Program-made: the position numbers and the translations under genes
The notes under the pieces: generated by a model
What the model was told of the DNA's origin: nothing
The model's database searches: none
What the model saw: only the letters and a program-made list of their open reading frames with translations
Source: Glandiceps talaboti
Taxonomy: Eukaryota > Hemichordata > Enteropneusta > Spengelidae
Length of the DNA: 42,500 bases
Direction of reading: 5' to 3'
Assembly (NCBI RefSeq): GCF_964340395.1
Contig: NC_135565.1
Span: forward strand, 5,196,642 to 5,239,141
Shown here: one piece after another, positions 1 to 21,100 of the stretch
How positions within the stretch are numbered: the stretch's first letter is position 1
How the letters are laid out: every line of letters starts with the position of its first letter

Positions 1-571
1 ACATTTACTGCTGAAATTCTGAAAAAATAAAAAAAAAATAGTTCAATGTTTCATGATGAATCATGCTGACTTTAATTGTTATTTCTACATCATTCAGTTG
101 GTTTAGGTAAACTTTGTAATCAATTCTGCATTGCATTGTAATCTAATAATCACGTAATATCCAGTTTTATGATAGACGCAAAATGTTGATGTTCAAAGTG
201 GTTGATAAAACAAGTGGATGACAGTAGGTATTAGCAGTGCCTTGGTTGTGTGGATGTAATCACCATGTAATCAAGATAGTGTAAACACTGGAAAGTTAAC
301 AATTATATGTTACATTTGAATTTGGCATCACTTGAGGAAAACATGCTATCAGAAGCACTACCCTACTGTGATGGTAGTGACATTAATGTTCTGTTATGTG
401 GATATCTATTCACCCTATTGACATTGACTGTGCGGAGGAAAACATTCTATCAGAGGACGCCACTCTGAGTGCAAATATTGTCCTGTGAATAGCTTCCATC
501 ACAGACGTCTACGCATGTTGCAACAATTTTGTATCTATCTCAGTTTGGCTATAGCTTGATTTCCGCAGTAG
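1..571. other. AT-rich non-coding stretch, no gene seen
   Basis: I see no convincing coding exon, RNA gene or recognisable repeat here. The reading frames are short and lack domain-like content. It ends at a possible splice acceptor near 567-571. Confidence 0.5.
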
Positions 572-755
572 TATACGTCACATTTCTTGTCTGGTGGAAT
601 GAATTCCAATTATGTTCAGTGTCTGCTGTTTAACTTGTACGAGTCTAAGCACTGCTGGAGAATCAACAACTGGTGCAAAGAAAGCACAGCCAACGGTAGA
701 AAGAACCATTACGTGCTGGATATACCCCACTGCTACAGTCACGTTGCCGCTCAAG
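572..755 (+). CDS. possible isolated exon, unknown gene
   Basis: A reading frame is open from a possible acceptor (pyrimidine-rich, ending ccgcagtag at 563-571) to a good donor (caag|gtaaga, GT at 756-757). It encodes about 61 residues with four cysteines and a basic, Asn-rich centre. An internal ATG lies at 599. I recognise no family. It could be a coding exon, a 5' exon of a gene outside the window, or chance. No partner exon is visible on the plus strand before the CYP4 gene at 4430. Support is limited to frame plus splice signals. Confidence 0.2.
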
Positions 756-1880
756 GTAAGACATTGAAATTCTTTCGTTTTTTTTAAAAAATAAATTGGG
801 TGTATGCTTTTTGAATAAAGTCGGGTCTGGAATTGTAAAAGTGTCCCATTAAATTATAGTGAACATTTTTTTAATGAATAAACAATCAGTAAGGTGGTTT
901 TAAAAAGTTGACAACGTAACGCGGTGAAATTCTGATCCAATTACGTATTGTTGGTTAACTTATAGCACGGTCCTCCTGCAAGACGGGGTTTAGAATCTTA
1001 TCAAGTTGGAAGGAAGTACTGCCAGGACATGAGTTAACGACGATATTAAATAAAAAATCAACTGTTGACTTTGACAGATTGGCTTATTTGGGCATTTAAA
1101 ACCAACCTGACATTGTAATCCTTGTGATAAATGATTATGTAAATCACACTCGCATTACAACGTGTTCACCATACTCAGACCAATCAACGAACCATGTAAG
1201 GGACTGGGCACAAATTACAGGGGGAGGGGTTAGCGTTTTTCAGAAGGTCGGTGCGTGAAATTAAAATAACGGACCCTCCCCAAGAAAGTCGCACAAAAAC
1301 TATTGACCCCAACCATCTGTTATTTGATTATATGTCATCAAAAAGATGATTGCAGAAAATATATAGTGAGTCTCTCTCCCAAGCACTCAAATGAAAAATG
1401 TTGACCCTCCCCATAACATGTACAGCCCCCCCCCCCCCCCGTGAAATTTGCGTCCCGTCATCAAGCATTCAGAATGCCATCTTTAAATATTGAATGAATC
1501 AACTACAAGTTCAAACAAACCAACTATCGTCATATCCATATGGGTCATCTGTTAACCAAAAGTCGTTTTCATGTGAAAATCGTGCAGGACTAGATAAAAT
1601 GAAACGTGGTCACGAATTGTAGAAAATAAAGAGATCATACTTTTATTACGAAGACTTCAAAGTTCAAAGTTCACAATATAATTCAACATGATAACATTTA
1701 AGACAATTACAAAAATATACAAATTCTTGAAATTGTAGAAATGACATTAATTTGATGAAATTGAGATTTGTGTATCATTGAGATGAAAAAAATGCCTAAA
1801 TGTTATGAAGTTCGCTACGTATTTATAAACTGCAGCTGCCATTGCAGAGACAAACATTTCGCTCAAATTGCATGTGTATA
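756..1880. other. intergenic stretch with poly-C tract
   Basis: No coding capacity is seen. A C homopolymer lies near 1425-1440. The C/G-run flanks (for example gggggaggggttagc near 1218 and gaccctcccc-type motifs near 1264 and 1402) resemble the C-rich internal parts of degenerate DNA transposons seen elsewhere in the window. The right end overlaps the 3' flank of the H2A gene. Confidence 0.35.
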
Positions 1881-1881
1881 C

Positions 1882-1887
1882 TTTATT
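1882..1887 (-). terminator. polyadenylation signal of the H2A.X-like gene
   Basis: The minus strand reads AATAAA here, about 80 nt downstream of the histone stop codon at 1965. I found no GGYYCTTTTCAGRRCC-type histone stem-loop in the roughly 170 nt after the stop. This suggests a polyadenylated, replacement-type transcript rather than a replication-dependent histone mRNA. Confidence 0.55.
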
Positions 1888-1964
1888 CGGTAAAACTGTT
1901 TTGTAAAGTTGTCCGCATAGTTCGTATATATATGTGCTGGTAAAGTTCCTTTGTTCATTGTCGT

Positions 1965-3109
1965 TTATATTTCCTGACTTTGCATGTTCAATTTGGCGGC
2001 CTTTCCGGATTTCTTTGGCAAAAGCTGGGGGTGTAAATTTGGCATGACGCCCCCCTGGGATATCGTCACACCCTGTAGAAGCGTATTTAGTTCTTCGTCG
2101 TTTCTAACTGCCAGTTGAATATGGCGCGGTATTATACGTACTTTCTTGTTGTCCCTTGCTGCATTTCCCGCCAATTCCAGGATTTCTGCAGTAAGATACT
2201 CAAGTACAGCTGCCATGTAAATAGGAGCACCTGACCCGACTCGCTGGGCGTAGTTACCTGTTGAAAAAACACACAACACATTTAGATGCTAATAAAGACT
2301 ATATACCACCAACATTACGAAGGAAGTCGTAATTCCCGGTTTTTTTTCGAAATTGCGAAGACACCTACGATGGTTCTATTGTATGAGTTAATAACAACTT
2401 TATTTCTACCGAAGACTGATAAAATCAAAGACTTCATGGTGAGCAGTAACGAGCAGTCCCTTGTTTACTTCTACTCTCCTGTAACAATCCGGTGTGAAGG
2501 CTGGAAAGTCATGAAGGCTTTCAAGTTTTGTGACTTGCTAAAGCTGTATCACTTCAGCGCTGACGTAAAGTAACAAAACAACTTAAGTTTTCCGTCCAAA
2601 AAGTCCTGCTAAATGTAACTCAAGGTTCTTTTATGGTATAAAATGCATGTACATACTAGTGGTCAAAAATAGTAAGTTAGTTGCTCAACTTACAACTCTA
2701 GAACTGTTTTTAAAGTTAATTAATTGTCCAGACAAAGCATGTCATGTGAATAGACTTTGGGGTCGGGATGTGTACGATTGTGGTAATGTAGGTTACTGGC
2801 TGGGATGTGGTAACCTGTAGGTAGCGATACGATGGTGTATTTATCACGGTGTATAAACAGAAATGTGCAGTTACAGCAGGTCGCCGACAGTATAAGCAAT
2901 TAAGTTTTGTACGTCTCGTAACTGAAATGAAACCAAGCCCAAAGTCCGTCCGATCCCCTCTTCGATGGCATACTTCAAAACATGTACAGGTACTCACCTT
3001 TCCTTAAAAATCTGTGAATACGACCTACGGGAAACTGTAAGCCCGCACGGTCACTTCTCGATTTGGGTTTAGACATCTTCGCCTTTCCTCCTTTACCACG
3101 TCCAGACAT
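1965..3109 (-). CDS. histone H2A.X-like protein, two exons
   Basis: Core nucleosomal histone. Exon 1 is 3109-2998 (start ATG at 3109-3107) and exon 2 is 2257-1965 (stop TAA). The phase-1 intron has GTGAGT and CAG borders and splits the Gly codon of RKGNYAQRV. The product is 134 aa. Visible landmarks are the [11 protein letters not shown]-terminal tail, [14 protein letters not shown] (alpha-1), an altered [39 protein letters not shown], and a C-terminus ending SQEI. That ending matches the SQ(E/D)-hydrophobic motif phosphorylated in H2A.X during DNA-break signalling. Two features are unusual: the intron, and the docking-domain region, which reads [15 protein letters not shown] instead of the usual GGVLPNIQAVLLPKK. 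The acidic patch E residues are kept. Promoter elements lie just upstream (3190-3265). A functional replacement variant is the best reading. Specialised germline use is possible but not shown. Confidence 0.93.
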
Positions 3110-3189
3110 GTTTAGTTTTTCTTAAATTCGTTCGAGGAGTCAGCAACTCGTCCACATCAAATTCTAATACGAGGTAGAATGAGCAGAGA

Positions 3190-3265
3190 TTTCGCGCCTT
3201 CCTACTTTATATTTGCCTACACACAGCTGATATGCAAATTACCAACTACCTGTCACGACCAATCA
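3190..3265 (-). promoter_or_regulatory. histone promoter: CCAAT, octamer, TATA, E2F
   Basis: Reading towards the H2A start on the minus strand there is a CCAAT box (plus-strand CCAATCA at 3259-3265, so inverted relative to the gene), a perfect octamer ATTTGCAT (3232-3239), a TATAAA box (3206-3211) and an E2F-like GGCGCGAAA (3190-3198). The TATA box is about 97 nt before the ATG. Order and spacing match metazoan H2A/H2B promoters and suggest S-phase-linked, octamer-dependent transcription. Confidence 0.8.
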
Positions 3266-3473
3266 CAATCAATATAGATGGTATTAACACCTGTGGTGTA
3301 CTCAATATGGCAGATGTTCGCGCTCGACTTGGATACGGTCGACAGTTCTGTAATATATAATAGATATTTGCACCTCGTCTACATTTTGTTCGCATTCACA
3401 GAGTATAAATCTAAGGTGTTGGCAAAAGACAGTAAAGTCGTTTACATAATCGTATATTCACTGCAGTCTAAGG

Positions 3474-3494
3474 GTGTGTGTGTGTGTGTGTGTG
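3474..3494. repeat. (GT)n microsatellite
   Basis: About ten GT dinucleotides in a row upstream of the histone promoter. Confidence 0.8.
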
Positions 3495-3589
3495 TTCGGT
3501 ACTTCTGTCCATGTTTTTGTAGGTTTATGAATATTAATAAGTACTATAGAGTGAAAAAATCGTTCTGGGGTCAGTTCGGCATAGTAATT

Positions 3590-3785
3590 CCTGATTTTCT
3601 TCAAATTGTAGAAATAATATTAATTTGATGAAACTGATATTTGTATATCATTCAGATGGAAAACGTTCCAATATAAAGTTCGCTACGTATCTATCTATAA
3701 ACTGCAGCTGCCATTGCAGAGACAACAAATTCGCATTTCAGTATATTTTATTCGGTAAAACCGGACACCTTGTATAGTTGTCTTC
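3590..3785 (-). repeat. diverged duplicate of the H2A 3' untranslated region
   Basis: This stretch matches the flank downstream of the H2A stop (about 1715-1910) in the same orientation. Shared blocks include attaatttgatgaaa, agttcgctacgtat, ataaactgcagctgccattg and tttattcggtaaaac (which carries the AATAAA signal on the minus strand). Small indels separate the copies. No H2A coding sequence follows on the upstream side (3786-4100), so this looks like the remnant of a tandem duplication of the histone locus. Confidence 0.7.
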
Positions 3786-4429
3786 GCGGAACGCTGGACA
3801 AAAGAGAGCCTCGCTGGGCCGCGGCCGCAGTGATTTTTATGCCATTTATTGTGATTGATCATATAAACTTCTCAGTCAAATGGTGGCATGCACTTTTGCC
3901 AAAAATGAAAATGAACGTCTCGCGTGATTTCGTGAAGAACAGATTCAATATTGGTCCAGATAGTAATGCTAACTGAATTGTACATTCTCTAAACCACTCT
4001 ACAAAGGGAAACGTCACTTCAGGAAAAAAAAAATTTAAAGGTATTTTCATAACATTTAGGTTCTGCTTTGCACTATTTTACACATATTAAGCAGTGCAAA
4101 ATAATTAATACTTTTAGGAATACATGTGTATACATAATTGTATCTCAGATGTTTGCAAATAAGCTAGGGGGTCGAAAATGAGTTCAAAGGTCGTGACAGT
4201 GTAACCCGTACCTCCCATCATGGATGTGTGAACCCATAAAGCGATAAAACCCTACATATACTGTAGGGTTTATGGTGTAAACCTTTGGATCCTCTGTATT
4301 AGTACAGAGCTGTAAGCTGTTTGATGCAATAACAAGTTAAGACTGCCATACCATCGCTGCGTACGTCCAGACTCGGTGAACCGTACTTTCACAGATTCAG
4401 TTGACACTGACACTGTATACACGAGTACA
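3786..4429. other. histone-CYP4 intergenic region with a hairpin
   Basis: No coding sequence is supported. A 10-bp perfect stem (aaaccctaca, 4247-4256, with tgtagggttt, 4262-4271) encloses a 5-nt loop about 160 bp before the CYP4 start codon. The CYP4 promoter presumably lies here, but I see no clear TATA box. Confidence 0.45.
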
Positions 4430-14257
<9,828 letters not shown>

Positions 14258-14697
14258 AGAGTAACACAACATAAAGTAGTACTGAAGAAGGAAAAACTTT
14301 TTTTCCAAGGGACTAAATCAGCTGATACTAGTATAACATTCTACTGAGAAAAAATCCAAAAAAGGCTAACTAAACAGATTTTGTTTTCTTCTCTTTTGGG
14401 GTATGGGGGTTGGATATCGCATCAGCCAGAATTTACATTTTATCATTTGAGATTTATTGATTTTTCATTGCTTCTTCCATTCTTTCTCTTTGTCAGGGCT
14501 TTTCTGTTTTGCAACAGCAAATTCATCTTGGGCACTACCTCGTCTAATAACATTATAAGTAAAACGAAATTTCAAATGAGAAATGAAAATGAAATTGGAA
14601 AGAAAGTATCAACTTAATGCTTCAAAAAGATATAAGTTAGTGGAAAATATTTATCACAACTTGTTGCAAGACTAGCCACAAGCATAGTAATGACATT

Positions 14698-14781
14698 GTC
14701 TACTCACAGAGCTAAACCCCAAAATGTCTACTCACAGAGCTAAACCCCAAAATGTCTACTCACAGAGCTAAACCCCAAAAT
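14698..14781. repeat. three-copy 28-bp tandem repeat
   Basis: Three consecutive copies of gtctactcacagagctaaac plus ccaaaat downstream of the first CYP4 gene. Confidence 0.85.
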
Positions 14782-15978
14782 TTCGCTTTGTCTCATCAGC
14801 AGCATCAGGAGTGTACTAAAATGGGATGTTGATAAAAGTGATCTGGTAATTCAACTTTCGAATACCATAAACAGATCTCTATTCATTCTATTCAAGTTAT
14901 GCATATCATGTAATTTAATGGTAATAATATTTAGCAATGTTTTGTTTTGATGAAATAGTGCGAACCATGGCATTTAACTGCAAGAGCAGGTAGTGATGTC
15001 ACATAACTAGTACAGAGATAAGTCTGAATTGATTTTTATCATAGATAATGCCTTTCTTATTAAATTAAACAAATGTATATATGAATATATTATAATTGAA
15101 AATATGCTAAGCATAATGGGGTTTGCTACCTTGAAAAGCTATAATTGTAATTTTTTCATATAAACCTGTCGTAAACCACAGCTTCTTTTAAGGCAACCTC
15201 CAAGACACACCCATCGAGAGGTTATCTCACAGTGTCGAAGAAGAAATATCTTGGTTTGCAAAAATGCCTTAATTTGGAAGAGAATAAAACAAATACAGAT
15301 GACTTTAGTTTGGAGTGTATTTATGTTCAGTTGTTGGTGGCCGGCCATTATGAGTATGTCATAGAACTCAAACAATGGACAGTTTAGGTTAAACACTGTT
15401 TGCAATATGTTAGCTAGCCTGTCCATGGCACAGACCTATGACTATGATAACTACCATGATAGTAGACCAGAGCTAGTGTGGTCATAGATCCAGTGCTGTG
15501 GACAATTTAGTAAACTAATCACAAACGGCTTCACTCCTGAACATACCCAATGTTGAGGGTATCTATGGACTTCCGGTTATGGTTTAGTTACCTTTTAAAT
15601 GATTTGCCCTATTCTGTAGCAGCTATCCCTTATACACAAATTGCCAATTTTAGTAACTATTTTAGAGAGGTTGTGTACTGCTAGGCTAGTGACAAAATCT
15701 TTTCTGGGCTTCATACTTTGGAGAAATGCTACTCAGTCAAAACCCTCCCCCATTTTTGTTCTCCGTTAACTTGGGGTAGAATGTTTCTTGGGGACCGAAA
15801 TTCAAAGTTCTTAACTTGGCCACACCAAAGGCAAAGCCTATTCTTGGTTCTTTTGAAATTTGAAGATTCACATCATGTGTTCAAGAAAATCAGCAAACAT
15901 TAGCAGATCTGAACTGTTCAATTTTGCTACAGGCAGGGTGAAATGTGTGTGTGCATGTTGTTGTTGTTGTTGTTGTTG

Positions 15979-16600
15979 TTGAAATAACATTTTTGTAAAA
16001 TCCATTTTATTTATCGAAACACATGCGTGTATGGGCTATGTATATGTAAGTATGTATGCATGTATGTATGTATGTATGTATGTGTGTGTGTATATATTAT
16101 GTATGTATGTATGTATGTATGTGTGTGTATATATTATGTATGTATGTATGTAAGTATGCATGTATGTATGTATGTATGTATGCATGCATGCATGTATGTA
16201 TGTATGTATGTATGTATGTAAGTATGTATGTATGTATGTATGTATGTATGTATGTATGCATGCATGCATGTATGTATGTATGTATGTATATATGTATGTA
16301 TGTATGCATGCATACATGCATGCATATATGCATGCATGCATGCATGCATGTATGTATATATGTATGCATGTGTGTGTGTATGTATGTATGCATGAATTTA
16401 TGCATGTATGTATGTATGTATATATGTTTGTTGAAATAACATTTTTGTAAAATCCATTTTATTTATCGAAACACATGCGTGTATGGGCTATGTATGTAAG
16501 TATGTATGCATGTATGTATGTATGTATGTATGTATATATGTATGTATGCATGAATGTATGCATGTATTTATGTATGTATGTATGTATATATGTATGTATG
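15979..16600. repeat. duplicated (ATGT)n block
   Basis: A unique segment (tgaaataacatttttgtaaa through acatgcgtgtatgggctatg) followed by an ATGT/ATGC array occurs at about 15980 and again at about 16432. This is a direct duplication of about 451 bp ending in variable tetranucleotide arrays. Confidence 0.8.
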
Positions 16601-16824
16601 TTCGTTCATTCAAAGTGTGACGCATGCGCTTTCGTGTAACCTAATTCTTCTGAAGAACAAACATCGTAAAACTACGATAAGGCATGTCCATCTGCTGAAT
16701 TCTCCAACTATAGCTCTGAACTATAGATAAACTCGTGGTATTTGAAATTTGAATTGCAAATTTTGAGTAATTATCGACAACAGTAAACTAGACACAGATA
16801 ACTAAACGTCAATACATAGGCAAC

Positions 16825-17679
16825 ATGCTTAATCTTACAAGTTTCGGAATAAAGTTTCAAGTATTCCAGCAAAGTTCTGCCAACCACTACTTTAATGTGA
16901 TCTGGTCGACGTTCTGTTTACTGGTTGTATTTAAAGTGGTATCGACATTTGTGAGACTTCTGAGAAAACGATGGCGTGCCGAGAAAGATCTTGCTGCTTT
17001 TCCGTCGCCAAGGAGACACTGGCTTTTAGGTCAAGTGCGGGTAAGTGATATACGTTTGTAACATACGAATGGTGTCGTTCTGTAGTTGGTTTTGTCCCGT
17101 TATAAGTTAGATTTCAGTAATGTTCACCTACACCTAGTGTGACTCTGCGCGGTACAGTGGTCTTTGGACCCCGTGTAAGTTCTTTCCCCTCTGTGGCATG
17201 CGATGTCGCTGGCTCGAACTAATTCTCTGTACCCGTATGTTTTACAATTTTGTACTTTGTTCTCATAGATCACCTATTATGTAATAAATAGTTACACTAG
17301 CCTTTGAAGTACTTGTATATAGTTGCAAGAAAAATCGACGTAGATTTGTGCTCTACAATATAAGTCTATAATGCTCTGCTACTAATATAGACGGAGATTG
17401 ATTGTAAATGTGTGCCGTTAGAAGCATCTCGGAATTTGTGTTGATGTCAAGGTATAATATTAGGATTTTATAAGTTGTTACTCGGAGTTTCAAGACTTAT
17501 AACATTTATAGATCCATGGATTAAGTATATATATATGTATGTGTGTGTGTGTATGTATGTATGTATGTATGTATGTATGTATATATATTTATATATATAT
17601 ATATATACATATATTATATGTAGTACTCTATCTCTCTACCACTTTCTATATAGCTGTGTCTCTCTGTGTCTCTCTGTCA

Positions 17680-17717
<38 letters not shown>

Positions 17718-18147
17718 GTCTTACAGTGCCTTACAAATTTAACATAAATAACTGCATTACACGAGGTGTTCGATTAAAAGTTACGAGTGAGTGAGTGAGT
17801 GAGTGAGTGAATGAGTGAGTGAGTGCGTGCGTGCGTGCGTACGTGCGTGATTTTGTGGGTGATCGATTGATTGATTGCAAATTTTAATATATTTCCTGTT
17901 TTTCATTGTTTGATAAATTATAATGAATATGTGTTTAATTAAATGTAGACGGGTTTTACTGAAGAGGCCTTCCAACTGTATGAGACGGAATTAAATGCAC
18001 CATACAGCCCAGCCCGTGTAACATGGGTGGGTCCATTCGATTCAAACGTCATGTTATTCCATCCATCGGTTGTACAACCCTGGCTGGCAAGTACAGGTAA
18101 ATTGTGTCATGTATTTAAATTCTATATGCTCTCCTGCACGCACACAT

Positions 18148-18198
<51 letters not shown>

Positions 18199-21100
18199 TA
18201 CATACATACATACATACATACATACACACACACATTCATGTTCATGTTCAAGATAAACCCTCGCAGAATGTCTTTCAGTTTAATTCTGATAATTGATGCA
18301 AACGTTAAGTTATTAGGATTAAAAGTATATATGGTCAAAGGTACTACATTTTGTTATGTGCTTTCATAATACCGTTCACGTTGTATAACCGCAGCTATCC
18401 AGCATTAAATAGTAATACACTGCAAGCCACCTCATTATAAACATAACATAGTTTGTACCATGTACGTTATAGGTAAATCGAATGATTGTCCCCATGGAAA
18501 CTTTAGTACAGTGTACCGTTTCATTTCCGTTTATTTCTCTCAATACAGCCACCTGCACTACATATCCAACCCCAGGCTTTGCAATTTGAAATTTGAAATT
18601 AACAATGACATATGATAAATGTATAATCTGTATACGTACAACCCGATAAATAATACAAACAATACTGCTCTGTCTATAAATATATAATCTGTATACAACC
18701 CGATATATGATAAAAACTATACTTCTCTGTCTATAAATGTATAATCTGTATACAACCCGATATATAATACAAACTATACTTCTCTGTCTATAAATATATA
18801 ATCTGTATACAACCCGATATATAATACAAACTATACTTCTCTGTCTATAAATATATAATCTGTATACAACCCGATATATAATACAAACTATACTTCTCTG
18901 TCTATAGATATATAATCTGTATATAACCCGATAAATAATACAAACAATACTGCTGTCTATAAATATATAATCTGTATATAACCCGATATATAATAAATCT
19001 ATACTTCTCTGTCTATGAATGTATAATCTGTATACAACCCGATATATAATAAAAACTATACTTCTCTGTCTATAAATATATAATCTGTATATAACCCGAT
19101 ATATAATAAAAACTATACTTCTCTGTCTATAAATATATAATCTGTATACAACCCGATATATAATAAAAACTATACTTCTCTGTCTATAAATGTATAATCT
19201 GTATACAACCCGATATATAATAAAAACTATACTTCTCTGTCTATAAATATATAAGCTGTATACAACCCGATATATAATAAAAACTATACTTATCTGTCTA
19301 TAAATATATAATCTGTATACAACCCGATATATAATAAAAACTATACTTCTCTGTCTATAAATATATAATCTTTATATAACACGGTATATAATAAAAACTA
19401 TACTTCTATGTCTATAAATGTATAATCTGTAAAGAACCCGATATATAATAAAAACTATACTTCTATGTCTATAAATGTATAATCTGTATACAACCCGATA
19501 TATAATACAAACTATACTTCCCTGTCTATAAATATATAATCTGTATATAACCTGATATATAATACAAACTTAGACTGTCGACAGTCGCTCGCGCCTTTTT
19601 TTCCTACGTTTTATCTAAACTCCGGTCCGGCGCAACACTAGTATAATCGCAAACTGATTTCGAGGGCCGAATTGCGAAGGCCCAAGCTCGGGCCTTCGGC
19701 CCTCGATATCAGTTTGCGATTAGACAAGTGTTGCGCCGGATCGGAGTTTAGATAAAACGTAGGGGGAAAAAAGGCGCGAGCGACTGTCGACAGTCTATAC
19801 AAACTATACTACTCTGTCTATAAATATATAATCTGTATACAACCCGATATATAATACAAACTATACTTCTCTGTCTATCAATATATAATCTGTATACAAC
19901 CCGATATATAATACAAACTATACTTCTCTGTCTATAAATATATAATCTGTATACAACCCGATATATAATACAAACTATACTTCTCTGTCTATAGATATAT
20001 AATCTGTATATAACCCGATAAATAATACAAACAATACTGCTGTCTATAAATATATAATCTGTATATAACCCGATATATAATAAATCTATACTTCTCTGTC
20101 TATGAATGTATAATCTGTATACAACCCGATATATAATAAAAAATATACTTCCCTGTCTATAAATGTATAATCTGTATACAACCCGATATATAATAAAAAC
20201 TATACTTCTCTGTCTATAAATATATAATCTGTATACAACCCGATATATAATAAAAACTATACTTCTCTGTCTATAAATATATAATCTGTATACAACCCGA
20301 TATATAATAAAAACTATACTTCCCTGTCTATAAATGTATAATCTGTAACGAACCCGATATATAATAAAAACTATACTTATCTGTCTATAAATATATAATC
20401 TGTATACAACCCGATATATAATAAAAACTATACTTCTCTGTCTATAAATATATAATCTTTATATAACACGGTATATAATAAAAACTATACTTCTATGTCT
20501 ATAAATGTATAATCTGTAAAGAACCCGATATATAATAAAAACTATACTTCTATGTCTATAAATGTATAATCTGTATACAACCCGATATATAATACAAACT
20601 ATACTTCCCTGTCTATAAATATATAATCTGTATATAACCTGATATATAATACAAACTTAGACTGTCGACAGTCGCTCGCGCCTTTTTTCCTACGTTTTAT
20701 CTAACTCCGGTCCGGCGCAACACTAGTATAATCGCAGACTGATTTCGAGGGCCGAATTGCGAAGGCCCAAGCTCGGGCCTTCGGCCCTCGATATCAGTTT
20801 GCGATTAGACAAGTGTTGCGCCGGATCGGAGTTTAGATAAAACGTAGGGGGAAAAAAGGCGCGAGCGACTGTCGACAGTCTATACAAACTATACTACTCT
20901 GTCTATAAATATATAATCTGTATACAACCCGATGTATAATAAAAACTATACTTCCCTGTCTATAAATGTATAATCTGTATACAACCCGATATATAATAAA
21001 AACTATACTTCTCTATCTATAAATATATAAACTGTATACAACCCGATATATAATACAAACTGTACTTCTCTGTCTATAAATATATAATCTGTATACAACC

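Larger units (their letters stand above)
14258..16824. other. intergenic region between the two CYP4 genes
   Basis: No supported gene. Contents: three 28-bp tandem units (gtctactcacagagctaaac...) at 14698-14781, (TTG)n at about 15958-15980, and (ATGT)n/(ATGC)n arrays at 16040-16600. Open frames over the ATGT arrays (MYVCMYVC or HTYIHTYI repeats) are not genes. No obvious polyadenylation signal follows immediately after 14257. Confidence 0.6.

Noticed and set aside
3770-4050. Overlapping short frames as a second histone or other gene
   Set aside because: I looked for H2A-like residues next to the duplicated 3' flank and found none on the minus strand. The plus-strand frame has no recognisable content.
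16027-16450. Long open frames on both strands (MYVCMYVC and HTYIHTYI repeats)
   Set aside because: These are translations of an ATGT/ATGC microsatellite, which has no stops in several frames. No domain, start context or splice support.
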